Of a stretch of 64,000 nucleotides of DNA, positions 48,001-57,202 are shown piece after piece. Under the pieces are notes generated by a model that ran no database searches, had not been told where the DNA came from, and was given only the letters and a program-made list of their open reading frames with translations. Each line of letters begins with the position of its first letter. The first letter of the stretch is position 1. Origin of the DNA: Ischnura elegans (Eukaryota; Arthropoda; Insecta; Odonata; Coenagrionidae); NCBI RefSeq assembly GCF_921293095.1, contig NC_060252.1, positions 6,076,001-6,140,000 of the forward strand. Direction: 5' to 3'. A program made the position numbers and the translations under genes.

Positions 48001-51000
48001 TCCCATATTAATTGATTTTAGACAAGTCCCATGTAATCATAAAATGCAGTTAATCAGAAATATAATAAATTTGATCGTATTGTGGACATTGTTCTTTGTA
48101 ATATGGAAAATATTTCAAATGAATCTGATAGTCTTATTCAAAGTACTGATAGTGAAAAATTAAAATATTTCCTTTAATAAATACAATATTATTCCATATC
48201 TTAGACTAGCTGCAGCCTTGAGAGAAATAAATTCACTATTGATAGGCTAATAATGAGTGAAGGAGCATTGAGTATTGTACATTTTATTTGAGGGAGTTTT
48301 CAAATGCCCAGCTGCTGGACACCCTGTGAACATTCTTGTATTGTGATTTTTGGCTCACTATAATATGTTCTTTTCAGGTTGAATGCTATGCGTGAGATTT
48401 GCATTCGGTGTCCCCTTGCAATGCCTGCCTACCTTCTCCAAGACCTTGTCATGTACAGAAATTATCGGGAGCGAAGTGTTGCCATGGCCGCACGCTCTCT
48501 CGTGTCGCTCTTCCGCATTGCCAATCCGGATCTCCTGAAGAAGAGAGACCGGGTGAGTGGGGCAGATTTCTGTTCACTTTTACTCTGGAGATGCCTTCTG
48601 TAATATCTAATCCACTGAGTGTGCATCGAAATGTGGTTTATTTTATTTCGTTGCATTTGTTATTTCAACCTCCTCATAGGGACAAGAATGGGAATCTTAA
48701 AAAAGGTTGCTTTTTTTTAACATGTAGAGGTCTCTCAAGAGGCCTAGATGAAGTGAACTATCATTATTCTCTGAAAGACGAATAGGTTATTTTTCCTTTC
48801 TCTTGGTTTTCAAATATCATCATCATATGAAGAAACCTCCTCAAGGGAAGGAGAAACGTTAGCTAATCCTCAAAAAACATCTGGAAATAACTTTAAAGTT
48901 AATTTTTGTTGATATTTAATGAAAAATGCATTGGGTGCGTGTATCTTTGACAGGGCCGTCCGACAGAGGCCAGTTTGGAGTTGAAGGTGAAGCAGTACGG
49001 AGAGATAGACGCCAAGGATTACATTCCTGGTGCCGAGGTGCTCTTGGAAGAGGGTGCTGATGGTGGTGGGGGTGGTGATGATGGGAGCGATGACAGCGAG
49101 TGGGAGGACGTTTCGCATTCGTCAGACGAAGAGGTGGAAGGGGAGGGGAAGAGCGACGAGGAAGGGGTGGAGAGCTCAGAGGAGGGGGAAGAGGGGGAGA
49201 GCGATGAGGAGGGGGAGAGTAGTGGGACTGATGAGGAGGAGGATGTGGATGAGAAGAGCGAAGCAAAGAAGAAGAAGGAGGAGGGGGGTGGAGGGGGTAA
49301 GGGGAAGACGAACTCCAAGGGTGAGGACTCAAAGGACAAGGTGGAGGAGGCAGCAGCCATCAGCGTGTCGCGCATATTGTCTGATGAAGACTTCAAACGC
49401 ATAGAGGTGGCGAGGCTCAAGAAAGAGATGACCGTAGCACGCAAGGGCAAGAAGCGCAGCCGCAGCTCAGTGGAGACGGAAGACGCCAAGACGCTGCCCA
49501 ATAACAGGTTTGCTGTTTGGTCCTCTCTTTCCCGATAGACTGATTGTATATCCTCTCTGATATTGCAGAGATTTTTAAATTCCAAGTGCAGCTATTGCAC
49601 CTTGCATGAGCCCTTCTTTCACTGGTTTATTTTAAATACTTTTATTTTATGCGGTTCTCAAACTTTGGTCCCTATGAATGTCTACAAAGAAGGAGTTACT
49701 GTGCTCAGCCTCATAGCCAGCCAGCGTGGAGCCATTGAGCCACCCCAAAATTGTTTACCTTGTAACTACTGCCCACAGTACAATACCCTTCTAGGAGGCA
49801 GGTCTTCCAGACTTTCTCTCAACTATTTAAAGTTGTGGGCTGAGATCAGGGTCTCTCATCTGAAATATTCTGAAAATCAGATAGATGATGCTGACTACTA
49901 TTGTCACTGCTCTAAAGTTGAAAACTTTTTCAAAAAAATTGGCAGATATCAGAAACTTACACCTACAGAGACCAAGCCATATTACCTATGGCCATTTCAA
50001 TTAAAATCAATGATGAATGTAAAATTCAGCATTATGCAATGAAATGTGTAGCTTATCAAATGAAATTTTCTATTACATATTGTATGTCATTCTAAGGCCT
50101 TACTCATAAAGATCAATATCCAAATATCTTACTGTTCTTAGCCATCATCCATGAAATAAAAGCCAAGAAAATTTCCGTACATATTTTATCTTTAACCTTT
50201 TCCCTACGAATGCTGTGTTTTTATGGCTTTGCGGTCAAGCATGCCAAGCAGGTCCCAAGTGCCATTGGGATCCCTAGGCACGAGAGGTCCGACTCTTTCT
50301 TATTGTCCGTGTGGGGATTATCTCGGCTCATTCCGGCACTTAATGTCCCACTCAACGAAGGTGCTCATGGTCACTTATTTGTTTATAAGTTAGAATAACT
50401 AAAAATGTACATGTTGCATTTTTTGAAAATCAATGCCTAGAATTACATTCTGGTTGTTCTGCTTATCGGTTCCAAATTTTAAACGGAACTCTAGCGTTTA
50501 TATTAACGGAGTTCATCATCATCTAGAACAAATTTTGGAGACGCTAAGGTTAGATGTTAAAATGTTATTTTTAAACCTTACTAGCAAATTTATAGGAGCG
50601 ATATTGTTATGGTTTATATCTAAAGATATACGTTACGTTACTCTTTTAGCCACATTCTAAATGTACATTTGCGGTTAAATCTGGTATAATATCCGATTGA
50701 ACTTCTTATGAAAAAAAGCCCTCGTAATGTATTAAAATATGATTCTCTCAGTTCTTTGTCGTGAGCCAAACTTACAAAATTATTTCGTGCATAATCTGAA
50801 TTTATATTTATCTAAGTGAAATTGCTTTAGAAATATAATTTAGCCATTTCAAACGACAAATTTGTAAGATTCAAGTATTTTTATGAGAATTTTTCGGGAA
50901 CATATTCTTGAAAAAAAAAAATCGAATAACTGTAGAACTTCGTTTAAAAGTTCTTGAGGCATTGCAAAATGAAAGGTATACATTAGTGATGGGTCGATTC

Positions 51001-54000
51001 CAAAATTTTATCGATTCCGATTCTGACATTTCGATTCCGATTCTACCGATACCGATTCCATCGATTCTGATGCCATAGGCTCCAAGAAAAATATCACTTA
51101 ATTCCAGGCAACAAGAAAACTACTTTTAAAAACATTACTCTGTGAAAGAGTCAGTTGACAAAGGAATCTTTCATATCATTACTATGTAATTAAAATATAA
51201 TAGCTAAATTTCAAAACAGAACATACCTGAAAAGTGGTGTTACATGATAGGTATTACTTTAGAATATTGGCACTCTTTATAATATGTCGACAATATATAT
51301 ATATATATCCAAACTACAAGGGAGAGCCCTGAGTACAGGAATTTTCATAGCTGTAATAAAGATTACATACTAAGTATATGAATCATGTAATATTTGGCCC
51401 TTTCAAATTCTCAAGCAGAAAATCCAATTATTCTACATGCTCAGCCAGCAGGTTTTGACGTCTCCATGTTACAGCATTACTGCCTGCCGAAAATTGCCTT
51501 TTGCTACTCATGTGTGTTATTGGGCAAGTACTTTCCCACCAAAATTGCAAGATTTCGGAGACTTTGGAATTTTTATTAAAAATTATATCAACGATTTGTT
51601 GGATCTTGAATCTTAATGGAATTCAAGTGGACGAAGCGAACAACTATAGAACTAAACTTTAGTTTTGTAGAGCCAAAAAAAATGCTATACTTCTCACGTC
51701 ATTCAATCAACCTTACCAATACCAATACCAACGCAAAACCACTGGGATAAATTCAAAGATTTTTTGAGGAAAAACGATATCTCGTGTGGCATTGAAAAAT
51801 TGGTCATGTTTGGGCCTCTGTATCTCACTAAAGGTTCGCATCAGTGGCGGATACAAATGGGGGGCGCAGGGGGCGCGCGCCCCTCCCTTGCGGGTCCGGC
51901 CGCATTGCCAAACATTGCAGAACCACAATTGTGACTTTTTTATATCATAAGATGGCATTGTCTTAAATATGTGTATAATTACTTTAATTAAAATTTTATT
52001 TTACTCTACCTGTGACTTGATTATTTTTTATCATGATAAAAGTAAAAGCAACGGAATATATCTTTTGCGCCCCCCCCTTGAGTGTTTTCTGTATCCGCCA
52101 CTGGTTCGCATTCATGTAAAATGGCATATAAATCAATATTTGGTAATGATTTATGAGTATTTACGCTGAGTTTCAAGTCTCTATCCCCAAAAAGGTCATT
52201 TTGGACTTTATTCCTGCGTTTTCCGATTTCAGACCAGTGTGCGCGGGGTAGGAAGACGATCGGCCGCCGTGGCTGGCGTAAAGGTATTCGGCGCCCACGT
52301 CGACAACTATAGTGTATTCGGCAAGCTGAAACTACCAGGCCAAGGCATTAGAATGACTTCTCGGCTTTAAAAACTGCATTATTACATGAGTTTCATGATA
52401 GCGCTTCCTGTCGGCAGATTGCTGGACCTACTAGCCTCGAATGCTCTGTAACCTTAACTATTCGACTCGACATTCGTAATGCTACTCGAAACGCTCGAGT
52501 CGAGTACCAACTACTCGATCGACTTGAATTTTCGAGTACTCGCACATCCCAAGAAGATATGTGTTTTGTTATTACGGTTACGTGGCGCGAAAATTCAAAT
52601 GACTATTGGAAATGCGGTCGTATATTTTGTTGTTTGAAGTACTGCTGGAATCGGAATCGATTTTTCGCCTTGGCAAGTACTCGTTTTCGATTCCGGTTCT
52701 TGGCCGAGAATCGAGGAATCGAAGAATCGAGGAATCGAACCGACCCATCACTAGTATACATTGATAAACTGACATTTGCTGCAATAGTAACAATTTAAAA
52801 AAATTAAAACCGCACTGGTAATAATAAACTGGCCGCAAAAGTACACCGCGATGGGCTTCCTTTGGGAAAAGGGTCGAGGATTATATTTGCCCATGAATTA
52901 TATTATATTTGCCGAGGAAAGGGTCCAGCACCCCGCTAGGCAAGGTCATTAAGTGGAGGAAGCGACTACCTGGACAATTCCTTGCCAAGAAAAAACTCCG
53001 TTCAAGGCGAAAAAGAAATGCTCTAAGCCTGCGTAGAGCAAAAAGCAACTTTCCGTGAAGGAGCGAAAGGCGCGAATGGGTTAACATGTTGCTTTCAAGC
53101 ATGGCAAATGAAAAAGCCCTCGCATCTGACTCTGTTCTGTGAGCGAAAAGTTTATACATGCACTTGCTACTGTCTTACCCTGCAGGGTATGTGATCAAAC
53201 ATTATTGAAAACTGGTTGCTCCGTTGGTATTACGAGACCTTACTCAATTCCCGAAGCTCCATCGGATTATACTCATTGAGTTAAATTGAGTGACTGAGTT
53301 AGCTGTTGCCTCACATTAAAGAATAAAATGTGCCTTGTAATAATACTTCTATCTGTGATTTAGTGCTCCAGCAATGCTACTTTTTTGATGTGTGGGAGGC
53401 AACAAATGAAAAGAGTTGAGGTTAATGTATTTTTTGTAAATTTTACCACACAACGTTACCACAATTACTGTAGCTAAAGTGAGTTCAGTTGAAGTTAGTT
53501 TCTATAATACCAACTCAAACTTTAAATGAGTTTGAGAGCTGAATCACCAAGGGCTCAAGGTTTTGGAAATCAGCCCAATTTGTTTCATTTGGTATGAGTT
53601 TTGGGCAGTCAATTATGCAGAGATTGTACAAAACCACTTTGTAATGACCACCCATGTCTCTGAAGGCTTTGTCCGCCCATGTCTCACGATGATCTTGAAG
53701 AATGTCATATCTGAGAGAGATGAAGCTAAATATGTACTCAAATAAAACATTTGTGTTGTTTTTGCATTTATTGGGAAACTTTTTCGAGCCATAGTTTTCA
53801 TAATTTCCATTTGTCTCCTCAAGCCTTTGTCGAATTTAATCCGTATGATTTCTACGTTGCTGCTTTTTTTATGAATATTACTTTTATCATACTATTATAT
53901 TCATTGGAGCATTTTGGAAGTACCAATTGTAAAATAACCTCAATTCATATGAACTTCGAGTGATCACAATTCTGAAACTATATTTTTAGCCTAATTTTTT

Positions 54001-55542
54001 TTATTGTTACTTTCATCTAAGATGCTTGTGTTTTTTAAAGAGATAAATATTTGACATTGTGCTTTATCTTTAACTCTTACAGGGCTGAATTAGTTTCACT
54101 CGGTGACATTGAAAATATTTTTAAGAAGAAGAGGCACGATAAAGAAGCAAGGCTGGAAACTGTGCGGGTGAGTGAGAATATTTAAATATCTTCTAATTAT
54201 AAGATTATTTAGATGTATTTTGGACACCAATTCATATGAAAGCTCGTGCAAGATAGGGAAATAATTAGAAATTTATAGAATTAATATTTTTAGATGGAAA
54301 TAGGCTGCAATCACAATCAATGCATGGAGGCTAAACACTCGCATTTTAGTTGAGTTGCTTTTCGCTACGGTCGTTGCCCTCTTGAGTTAACCCAGCCTTC
54401 ATTTTTTCTCTCTTTGGTTTTCAGAAAGGGCAGGAAGACAGGATGAAATTTGGATTCCAGGATCGAAGGCAAAACCCATTTTCCAGTAAAACTAATCGGG
54501 AGAAGAAGAAGAATAAAAACTTCATGATGGTGAAGCACAAGGTATTCAAGAAGCAGAAGAGGTCGTTCAGGGATAAACAGGTGAGTTGCTACTAGGATGC
54601 TGTAAGCATGACTCAATTTTTTGAGAGATGGCCAAGGAGCCAATTAAAACTTCGTAATTTGCGAGTAAAATCAATCACTATTAGTAAGAACCACAATCTT
54701 ACCAAACAGCAGAATTTTAAAAAGTAAACTTTTTGTTCATTCTCTCTCAATGGCATTAAATGCCTTGCAGTAATATTTTTCCACCCATAATGATATTTTT
54801 GTATTGTTAATGAAATTCCCATGGTTGGTCTTATCGATTGATTATTCATTTCCTTTGATTCAGTATATTTCAATTTTCTTTTGTCATCCTTCTGCTCTTT
54901 TGGCCATACTTACGAACAGATGTGCACCTTTATGCATGCAGGTGTTGTGGCAGTTAGTCCCAACATAAGCCCAGATCACTGACATCACACTGAATATATT
55001 TTCAATCGAGTTACCAATCCGTGGCATGGCTTTCAGGCCGTGGTTTTGGGTTGTGTGGGCGCAGCATGACTCACAAGGCATATGATGCCAGTGGAAGCTC
55101 CTCATGATTACTAATGAAAAAGTGATGATGCCTAAATCTGTATTTTGCCCTAACAACTTATGCATCTGCTGTTGACATGATCTCTTTGGTATCTCGGGCA
55201 TTAGGTTGGTGTTTATAAATATTCAGCGTGGAATGTCCAAGGTGAATTTTATTTCTCTAAGTCAAGGTTCCACAAAGTTAAGCATACCAAGTTCAGCTCC
55301 ATCTGTGGTACATTATCATCATTTTATATCTAGAAGTTAAATCTGCTGCACCAGAAATCATTTTGTTGAGTTATGATGCCATCATGTAAACTGCCATTCC
55401 TTAAGTGTACAGCCATTCTAAAATCATGGGAGTAAATATTCATATTTTTAATGATAATTCTTACTGACTGCATTAATTTTTTCTTTCACTTTTTCAGGCT
55501 TCTCTTCGAAATCACCTCCTGAAACAGTGTCGCATGAAGTAA
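32989..55542 (+). CDS. SDAD1: SDA1 homologue (SDAD1), complete, 17 coding exons
   Basis: A nucleolar protein needed for 60S subunit maturation and export. Coding exons: 32989-33078, 33155-33259, 34366-34464, 34565-34747, 34954-35019, 35362-35454, 35964-36038, 39186-39287, 41868-41937, 43004-43165, 47597-47655, 47870-47946, 48378-48552, 48954-49507, 54083-54167, 54425-54580, 55498-55542. All are GT-AG, in phase, totalling 2196 nt (731 aa; human is about 690). The start [20 protein letters not shown] nearly matches vertebrate SDAD1. An alpha-helical N-terminal region (about 1-240) with FLAQVSHCYP is followed by a lysine-rich stretch (240-285), [13 protein letters not shown], the SDA1 core with [20 protein letters not shown] and [12 protein letters not shown] (about 290-480), an acidic Ser/Glu/Gly tract (about 490-570), and a very basic tail. 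The extra length is mainly in the acidic tract. Identity is secure. No AATAAA is seen in the first 200 nt after the stop, only AATACA variants. Confidence 0.96.
33155..33259 (+). CDS. SDAD1: SDAD1 coding exon 2
   Basis: Acceptor ATTGACAG, donor GTACGT. Encodes [20 protein letters not shown], matching the vertebrate FLQQYNHYKSNVEIFKLQP segment. Phase 0. Confidence 0.96.
33587..33711. repeat. Foldback MITE with about 62-bp arms in SDAD1 intron 2
   Basis: A near-complete palindrome centred on TTGTCATGACAA at about 33649. Outer ends TACCCCTATGAAAAAATT and AATTTTTTCATAGGGGTA. Almost no loop, so it would extrude readily as a cruciform. TA at each end could be a TSD. Confidence 0.88.
34366..34464 (+). 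CDS. SDAD1: SDAD1 coding exon 3
   Basis: Acceptor CTTTTCCAG, donor GTAATT. Encodes [20 protein letters not shown] and [13 protein letters not shown]. Phase 0. Confidence 0.96.
34565..34747 (+). CDS. SDAD1: SDAD1 coding exon 4
   Basis: Acceptor AACTTTCAG, donor GTGAGT. Encodes [20 protein letters not shown] and [20 protein letters not shown], a HEAT-like helical part. Phase 0. Confidence 0.96.
34954..35019 (+). CDS. SDAD1: SDAD1 coding exon 5
   Basis: Acceptor TTCATTTAG, donor GTAAGT. Encodes [20 protein letters not shown] and SV. Phase 0. Confidence 0.95.
35362..35454 (+). CDS. SDAD1: SDAD1 coding exon 6
   Basis: Acceptor ATTTTTAG, donor GTAATT. Encodes [20 protein letters not shown] and [11 protein letters not shown]. 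Phase 0. Confidence 0.96.
35964..36038 (+). CDS. SDAD1: SDAD1 coding exon 7
   Basis: Acceptor TTTTTCAG, donor GTAAGT. Encodes [20 protein letters not shown] followed by a short acidic end. Phase 0. Confidence 0.95.
36080..36515 (+). mobile_element. 3' end of a LINE with (TTA)n tail
   Basis: A plus-strand frame at 36094-36288 includes [13 protein letters not shown] and KLPRNIKMF, the style of the extreme C-terminus of jockey/CR1-like ORF2. It is followed by a short 3' UTR and a tail of repeated TTA units near 36487-36510. 5'-truncated fragment in SDAD1 intron 7. Confidence 0.7.
36518..38087 (-). mobile_element. Possible P-like or THAP-type DNA transposon remnant
   Basis: Inverted sequence TTGAAGCCAGTTCA marks both sides, and GAAGAGCCC is repeated in inverted order further in. 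Between them, on the minus strand, lies a THAP-domain frame. No TSD is clear. The limits are tentative. Confidence 0.4.
37580..37855 (-). pseudogene. THAP zinc-finger domain fragment
   Basis: The minus-strand frame contains [14 protein letters not shown], then [20 protein letters not shown], matching the start of a THAP domain (C2CH zinc finger: Cys-X4-Cys, then FxxP and a Trp). The second Cys/His pair is not reached before the frame loses similarity, so it is a first exon or a broken copy. THAP domains occur in P-element-like transposases and in host regulators derived from them. The setting, inside an SDAD1 intron among repeats, favours a transposon relic. Confidence 0.6.
39186..39287 (+). 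CDS. SDAD1: SDAD1 coding exon 8
   Basis: Acceptor TGTCTGTAG, donor GTAAGG. Encodes [20 protein letters not shown] then a lysine-rich stretch, a likely nuclear/nucleolar targeting region. Phase 0. Confidence 0.94.
40287..40320 (-). ncRNA. Hammerhead-like motif, locus 5 left arm, shortened
   Basis: On the minus strand: CTTTAGA, T, GCTGG, GGAAAC, TTGTC. The 3' half of helix II and its loop have been lost, so it is unlikely to fold. Confidence 0.3.
40446..40493 (+). ncRNA. Hammerhead-like motif, locus 5 right arm
   Basis: Helix I CTGA/TCAG with one mismatch next to the core; core CTGAAAA; extra T; six-pair helix II GCTGGC/GCCAGC with AGAACT loop; GAAA; two-pair helix III with a TGTT loop; cleavage triplet GTC (C at 40488). 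G8 is A, which should impair catalysis. Confidence 0.5.
40849..41576 (-). mobile_element. Deleted mariner element
   Basis: Ends CGAGGGTAAGTCAATTATTA and, from the right, CAAGGGAAAGTCAATTATTA; TA follows the right end, and the left flank is TG, probably a mutated TA. On the minus strand, 41043-41252 encodes a mariner-type N-terminus with [18 protein letters not shown]. The catalytic part is missing. A 143-bp MITE is nested at 41403-41545. Confidence 0.85.
41403..41545. mobile_element. 143-bp MITE nested in the mariner copy
   Basis: Inverted ends CCGTATATGCCTGAATATAG and, from the right, CCGTATTTCTCCAAATATAG, followed by C-runs. The end sequence resembles that of the 2-kb element at 44833-46842, so both may use the same transposase. 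Confidence 0.75.
41868..41937 (+). CDS. SDAD1: SDAD1 coding exon 9
   Basis: Acceptor GCAATTTCAG, donor GTATTT. Encodes [20 protein letters not shown] and [15 protein letters not shown] is an SDA1-family signature. Ends one base into a glycine codon. Confidence 0.96.
43004..43165 (+). CDS. SDAD1: SDAD1 coding exon 10
   Basis: Acceptor TTGGATTTCAG, donor GTAAAT. Encodes [20 protein letters not shown] and [20 protein letters not shown], conserved in SDA1. Ends one base into a glutamate codon. Confidence 0.96.
44833..46842. mobile_element. 2-kb pogo-class element in SDAD1 intron 10
   Basis: Inverted ends CTGTATTTGCACGAATCTAA and, from the right, CCGTATTTGCACGAATCTAA, bordered by TA on both sides. 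No intact transposase. A nested stretch starting near 45441 (CGGTGGAACCCCGATC, with repeated CCCGCATTGAT words) and ending near 46775 looks like another Tigger-type element, whose right end I cannot place. Confidence 0.8.
47597..47655 (+). CDS. SDAD1: SDAD1 coding exon 11
   Basis: Acceptor TTCTTGCAG, donor GTAAGA. Encodes [20 protein letters not shown] with the first codon split. Phase 0 end. Confidence 0.95.
47870..47946 (+). CDS. SDAD1: SDAD1 coding exon 12
   Basis: Acceptor CACTTGCAG, donor GTAAGT. Encodes [20 protein letters not shown] then DVIAVG, ending two bases into the glycine codon. Confidence 0.96.
48378..48552 (+). CDS. SDAD1: SDAD1 coding exon 13
   Basis: Acceptor TCTTTTCAG, donor GTGAGT. 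Encodes [20 protein letters not shown] and [20 protein letters not shown], close to the vertebrate INAIKEITARCPLAM region. Phase 0 end. Confidence 0.96.
48954..49507 (+). CDS. SDAD1: SDAD1 coding exon 14 (largest, acidic)
   Basis: Acceptor TTTGACAG, donor GTTTGC. Begins [20 protein letters not shown] then [10 protein letters not shown], an SDA1 hallmark, followed by about 90 residues rich in Glu, Gly and Ser (about 49040-49330), and [20 protein letters not shown]. The acidic part uses GAG/GGG/GGA codons almost exclusively, giving a purine-rich strand; the long antisense frames here are side effects of that bias. Confidence 0.95.
50984..52753. mobile_element. 1.8-kb hAT-type element in SDAD1 intron 14
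   Basis: Ends TAGTGATGGGTCGATTCC and GGAATCGAACCGACCCATCA(CTA), with a perfect 8-bp duplication GTATACAT (50976-50983 and 52754-52761). Subterminal arrays of CGATTCC words resemble the element at 6230-8005. No transposase recognised. A MITE is nested at 51842-52103. Confidence 0.92.
51842..52103. mobile_element. 262-bp hAT-type MITE, second copy, nested
   Basis: Ends CAGTGGCGGATACA and TGTATCCGCCACTG with a perfect 8-bp duplication GTTCGCAT (51834-51841 and 52104-52111). It is the inverted relative of the copy at 3318-3577. Confidence 0.94.
52762..54082. other. Rest of SDAD1 intron 14
   Basis: 52850-53160 has an unassigned moderately GC-rich block with short open frames. The remainder is AT-rich with no gene or clear repeat border. 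Confidence 0.4.
54083..54167 (+). CDS. SDAD1: SDAD1 coding exon 15
   Basis: Acceptor CTCTTACAG, donor GTGAGT. Encodes [20 protein letters not shown] and EARLETVR, matching the vertebrate LLSLRDIERLHKK segment. Phase 0 end. Confidence 0.95.
54425..54580 (+). CDS. SDAD1: SDAD1 coding exon 16
   Basis: Acceptor GGTTTTCAG, donor GTGAGT. Encodes [20 protein letters not shown] then a basic stretch with [20 protein letters not shown]. Phase 0. Confidence 0.96.
55498..55542 (+). CDS. SDAD1: SDAD1 coding exon 17 (last)
   Basis: Acceptor CTTTTTCAG. Encodes [14 protein letters not shown] and TAA at 55540-55542; the family ends similarly (ALRDALLKKRKRMK in vertebrates). Confidence 0.95.
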   Translation, partial: ASLRNHLLKQCRMK

Positions 55543-56086
55543 TACCATTCATTGGTTATATTTGTAATTTATATACATTTTGTAAATACAACCAACAGAA
55601 ATTTTTAGTTAATACAATTTAATTTTTTTCCCTCATTAATATATTATGTATTTTGGGTTCACTGTCAAGTGTTGATGTTCAAGGGAAGTCTCTCTCTCCG
55701 TCAATCAAAATTCTTGTGCCAAGGGGAACTGCACAGCCCTATTAATGTTGCCACTGAGGGGGCATTGTAATCAGTTTTCAAAAATGTCTGCGGCGCAGCA
55801 ATAAGTGCAGAGCAATCCATTTGTTCTCAATGTTAAGAGTAACAGCATTGAAAAGTTATAATTTCATAGTCGTTTTGGGGCAAAACAACCTGTGCATAAA
55901 AATGTTCTGATTTTTCCACTTATTATGCACTAGATTTAGGTCATGAATATTTGCTCAGACATAGAAAATAGTGAACACAAGCTTTTCATCACACTAGAAG
56001 GAAGATCCAACACTGACTACTAGAGTCGTGAAGAGGGATTTTTTAACATAATTTTTTTTTAGCAAACAAAGCAAGCAAAAAGCCAT
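55543..56086. other. SDAD1 3' flank
   Basis: AT-rich sequence that should hold the SDAD1 3' UTR. No canonical AATAAA in the first 200 nt. Nothing else seen. Confidence 0.4.
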
Positions 56087-56271
56087 AATACACCAAAGGA
56101 TGAAGTTCGCCATGAAAAAATATTTGACTTAGCCGGGATTCGAACCCGGATCTCCCGATTGCCGGTCAGTGTGTAACTGGTAGCACGCCTGACCGGCAAT
56201 CGGGAGATCCGGGTTCGAATCCCGGCTAAGTCAAATATTTTTTCATGGCGAACTTCATCCTTTGGTGTATT
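56087..56271. repeat. tRNA-derived palindrome, copy 2, perfect 83-bp arms
   Basis: Arms 56087-56169 and 56189-56271 are exact inverted copies as far as I can read, separated by 19 nt. Each arm includes the tRNA T arm (CCGGGTTCGAATCCCGG) and an anticodon arm (CCTGA/TCGGG, loop CCGGCAA). The loop between the arms supplies the D stem. The 5' acceptor half is replaced by the inverted arm, so no complete cloverleaf forms; instead one long hairpin would. The tail after the right arm (CACCCGTGCGCGTGACTGCG) is shared with copy 3. Confidence 0.92.
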
Positions 56272-57202
56272 TAACTTTGCACCCGTGCGCGTGACTGCGT
56301 ACAAAGTCACTTGTTCCTTCAGTGCTTTGAAAAAGCCATAAATTTTATTTTTACATGTGGTTTAGGTCATACCTTAAGAAATACTAAAAATATTCTAGCT
56401 TGATTCACTTATTGCCTCAGGTGGAAATTTGATGTTTTATATAACCATGTTTTTGACATTTAGTTAATAATAATTTTCTAAAATCTTATGAAAAATCAGA
56501 GTTTAGAGAATTTTCAATATCTCGTAGTATATTTTTCTATTAGTGCATATTTGAAATCCTAATGACTTCTTCAGTAAGCCTGCAAAAAATTGGATGAAAA
56601 GTATGGCTGAGACAAATGATTTCCCTCTGGAGGTACAAGTGCCTCTGGAGACTGCATTCACTGAAAAACTGCAGTTTCACCCAAACTTCCAATGGTCATG
56701 AAAAAGAAAACTAGAAGAGATAGCCAAGAAATATTTTACACTGTTTCATTCACTGTTCCCTGGAAGGAGGAAAATTGCCAAGTTTCATCAAAATCCAAGT
56801 GGGTGGGTGTCCTGCCTGGATGATCTGACATGGAATGACCCCCTTGACATTTTCCTCTCAAACTTGGCCTTCCATCCCTTGTCAAACTCTCTCCTCCCTC
56901 TGTGAGAGCTCAAACCACTTTGTGGACCTGGCCTGGCCTTATACACGTGTCTTCTTCCATTGTGACTTACCTGTCTGTGTGTTTGTTAGTATTAGTGATG
57001 TATATATACCCGGGAACCTCTCTGAACGATCACTCCTCTTACGAGACCACCCCTCGTGAAGACCAATATCTGACCGAACCAATTGTAGTGCCCATAGGTT
57101 CATGGTACATATTTAATAGCCCTGTTCAAAGACCACTCCAACCAAAGACGTCCACTTTGAAGAAAATTTCTCCCTTTATTGAGCAAGTGAATTACATAGC
57201 TA
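56272..57202. other. Intergenic stretch
   Basis: No conserved coding sequence seen. Short open frames at 56835-57219 match nothing I know. Confidence 0.4.

Noticed and set aside
48916-49585. Long antisense frames over SDAD1 exon 14
   Set aside because: They are shadows of a low-complexity Glu/Ser/Gly coding tract on the plus strand.
49563-50042. 159-codon open frame in SDAD1 intron 14
   Set aside because: No domain, no splice support and no codon bias; the preceding exon splices out at 49508. Treated as chance.
54884-55201. 105-codon minus-strand frame in the last SDAD1 intron
   Set aside because: Matches no family I know and has no neighbouring exon or repeat border. Could be a relic, but unsupported.
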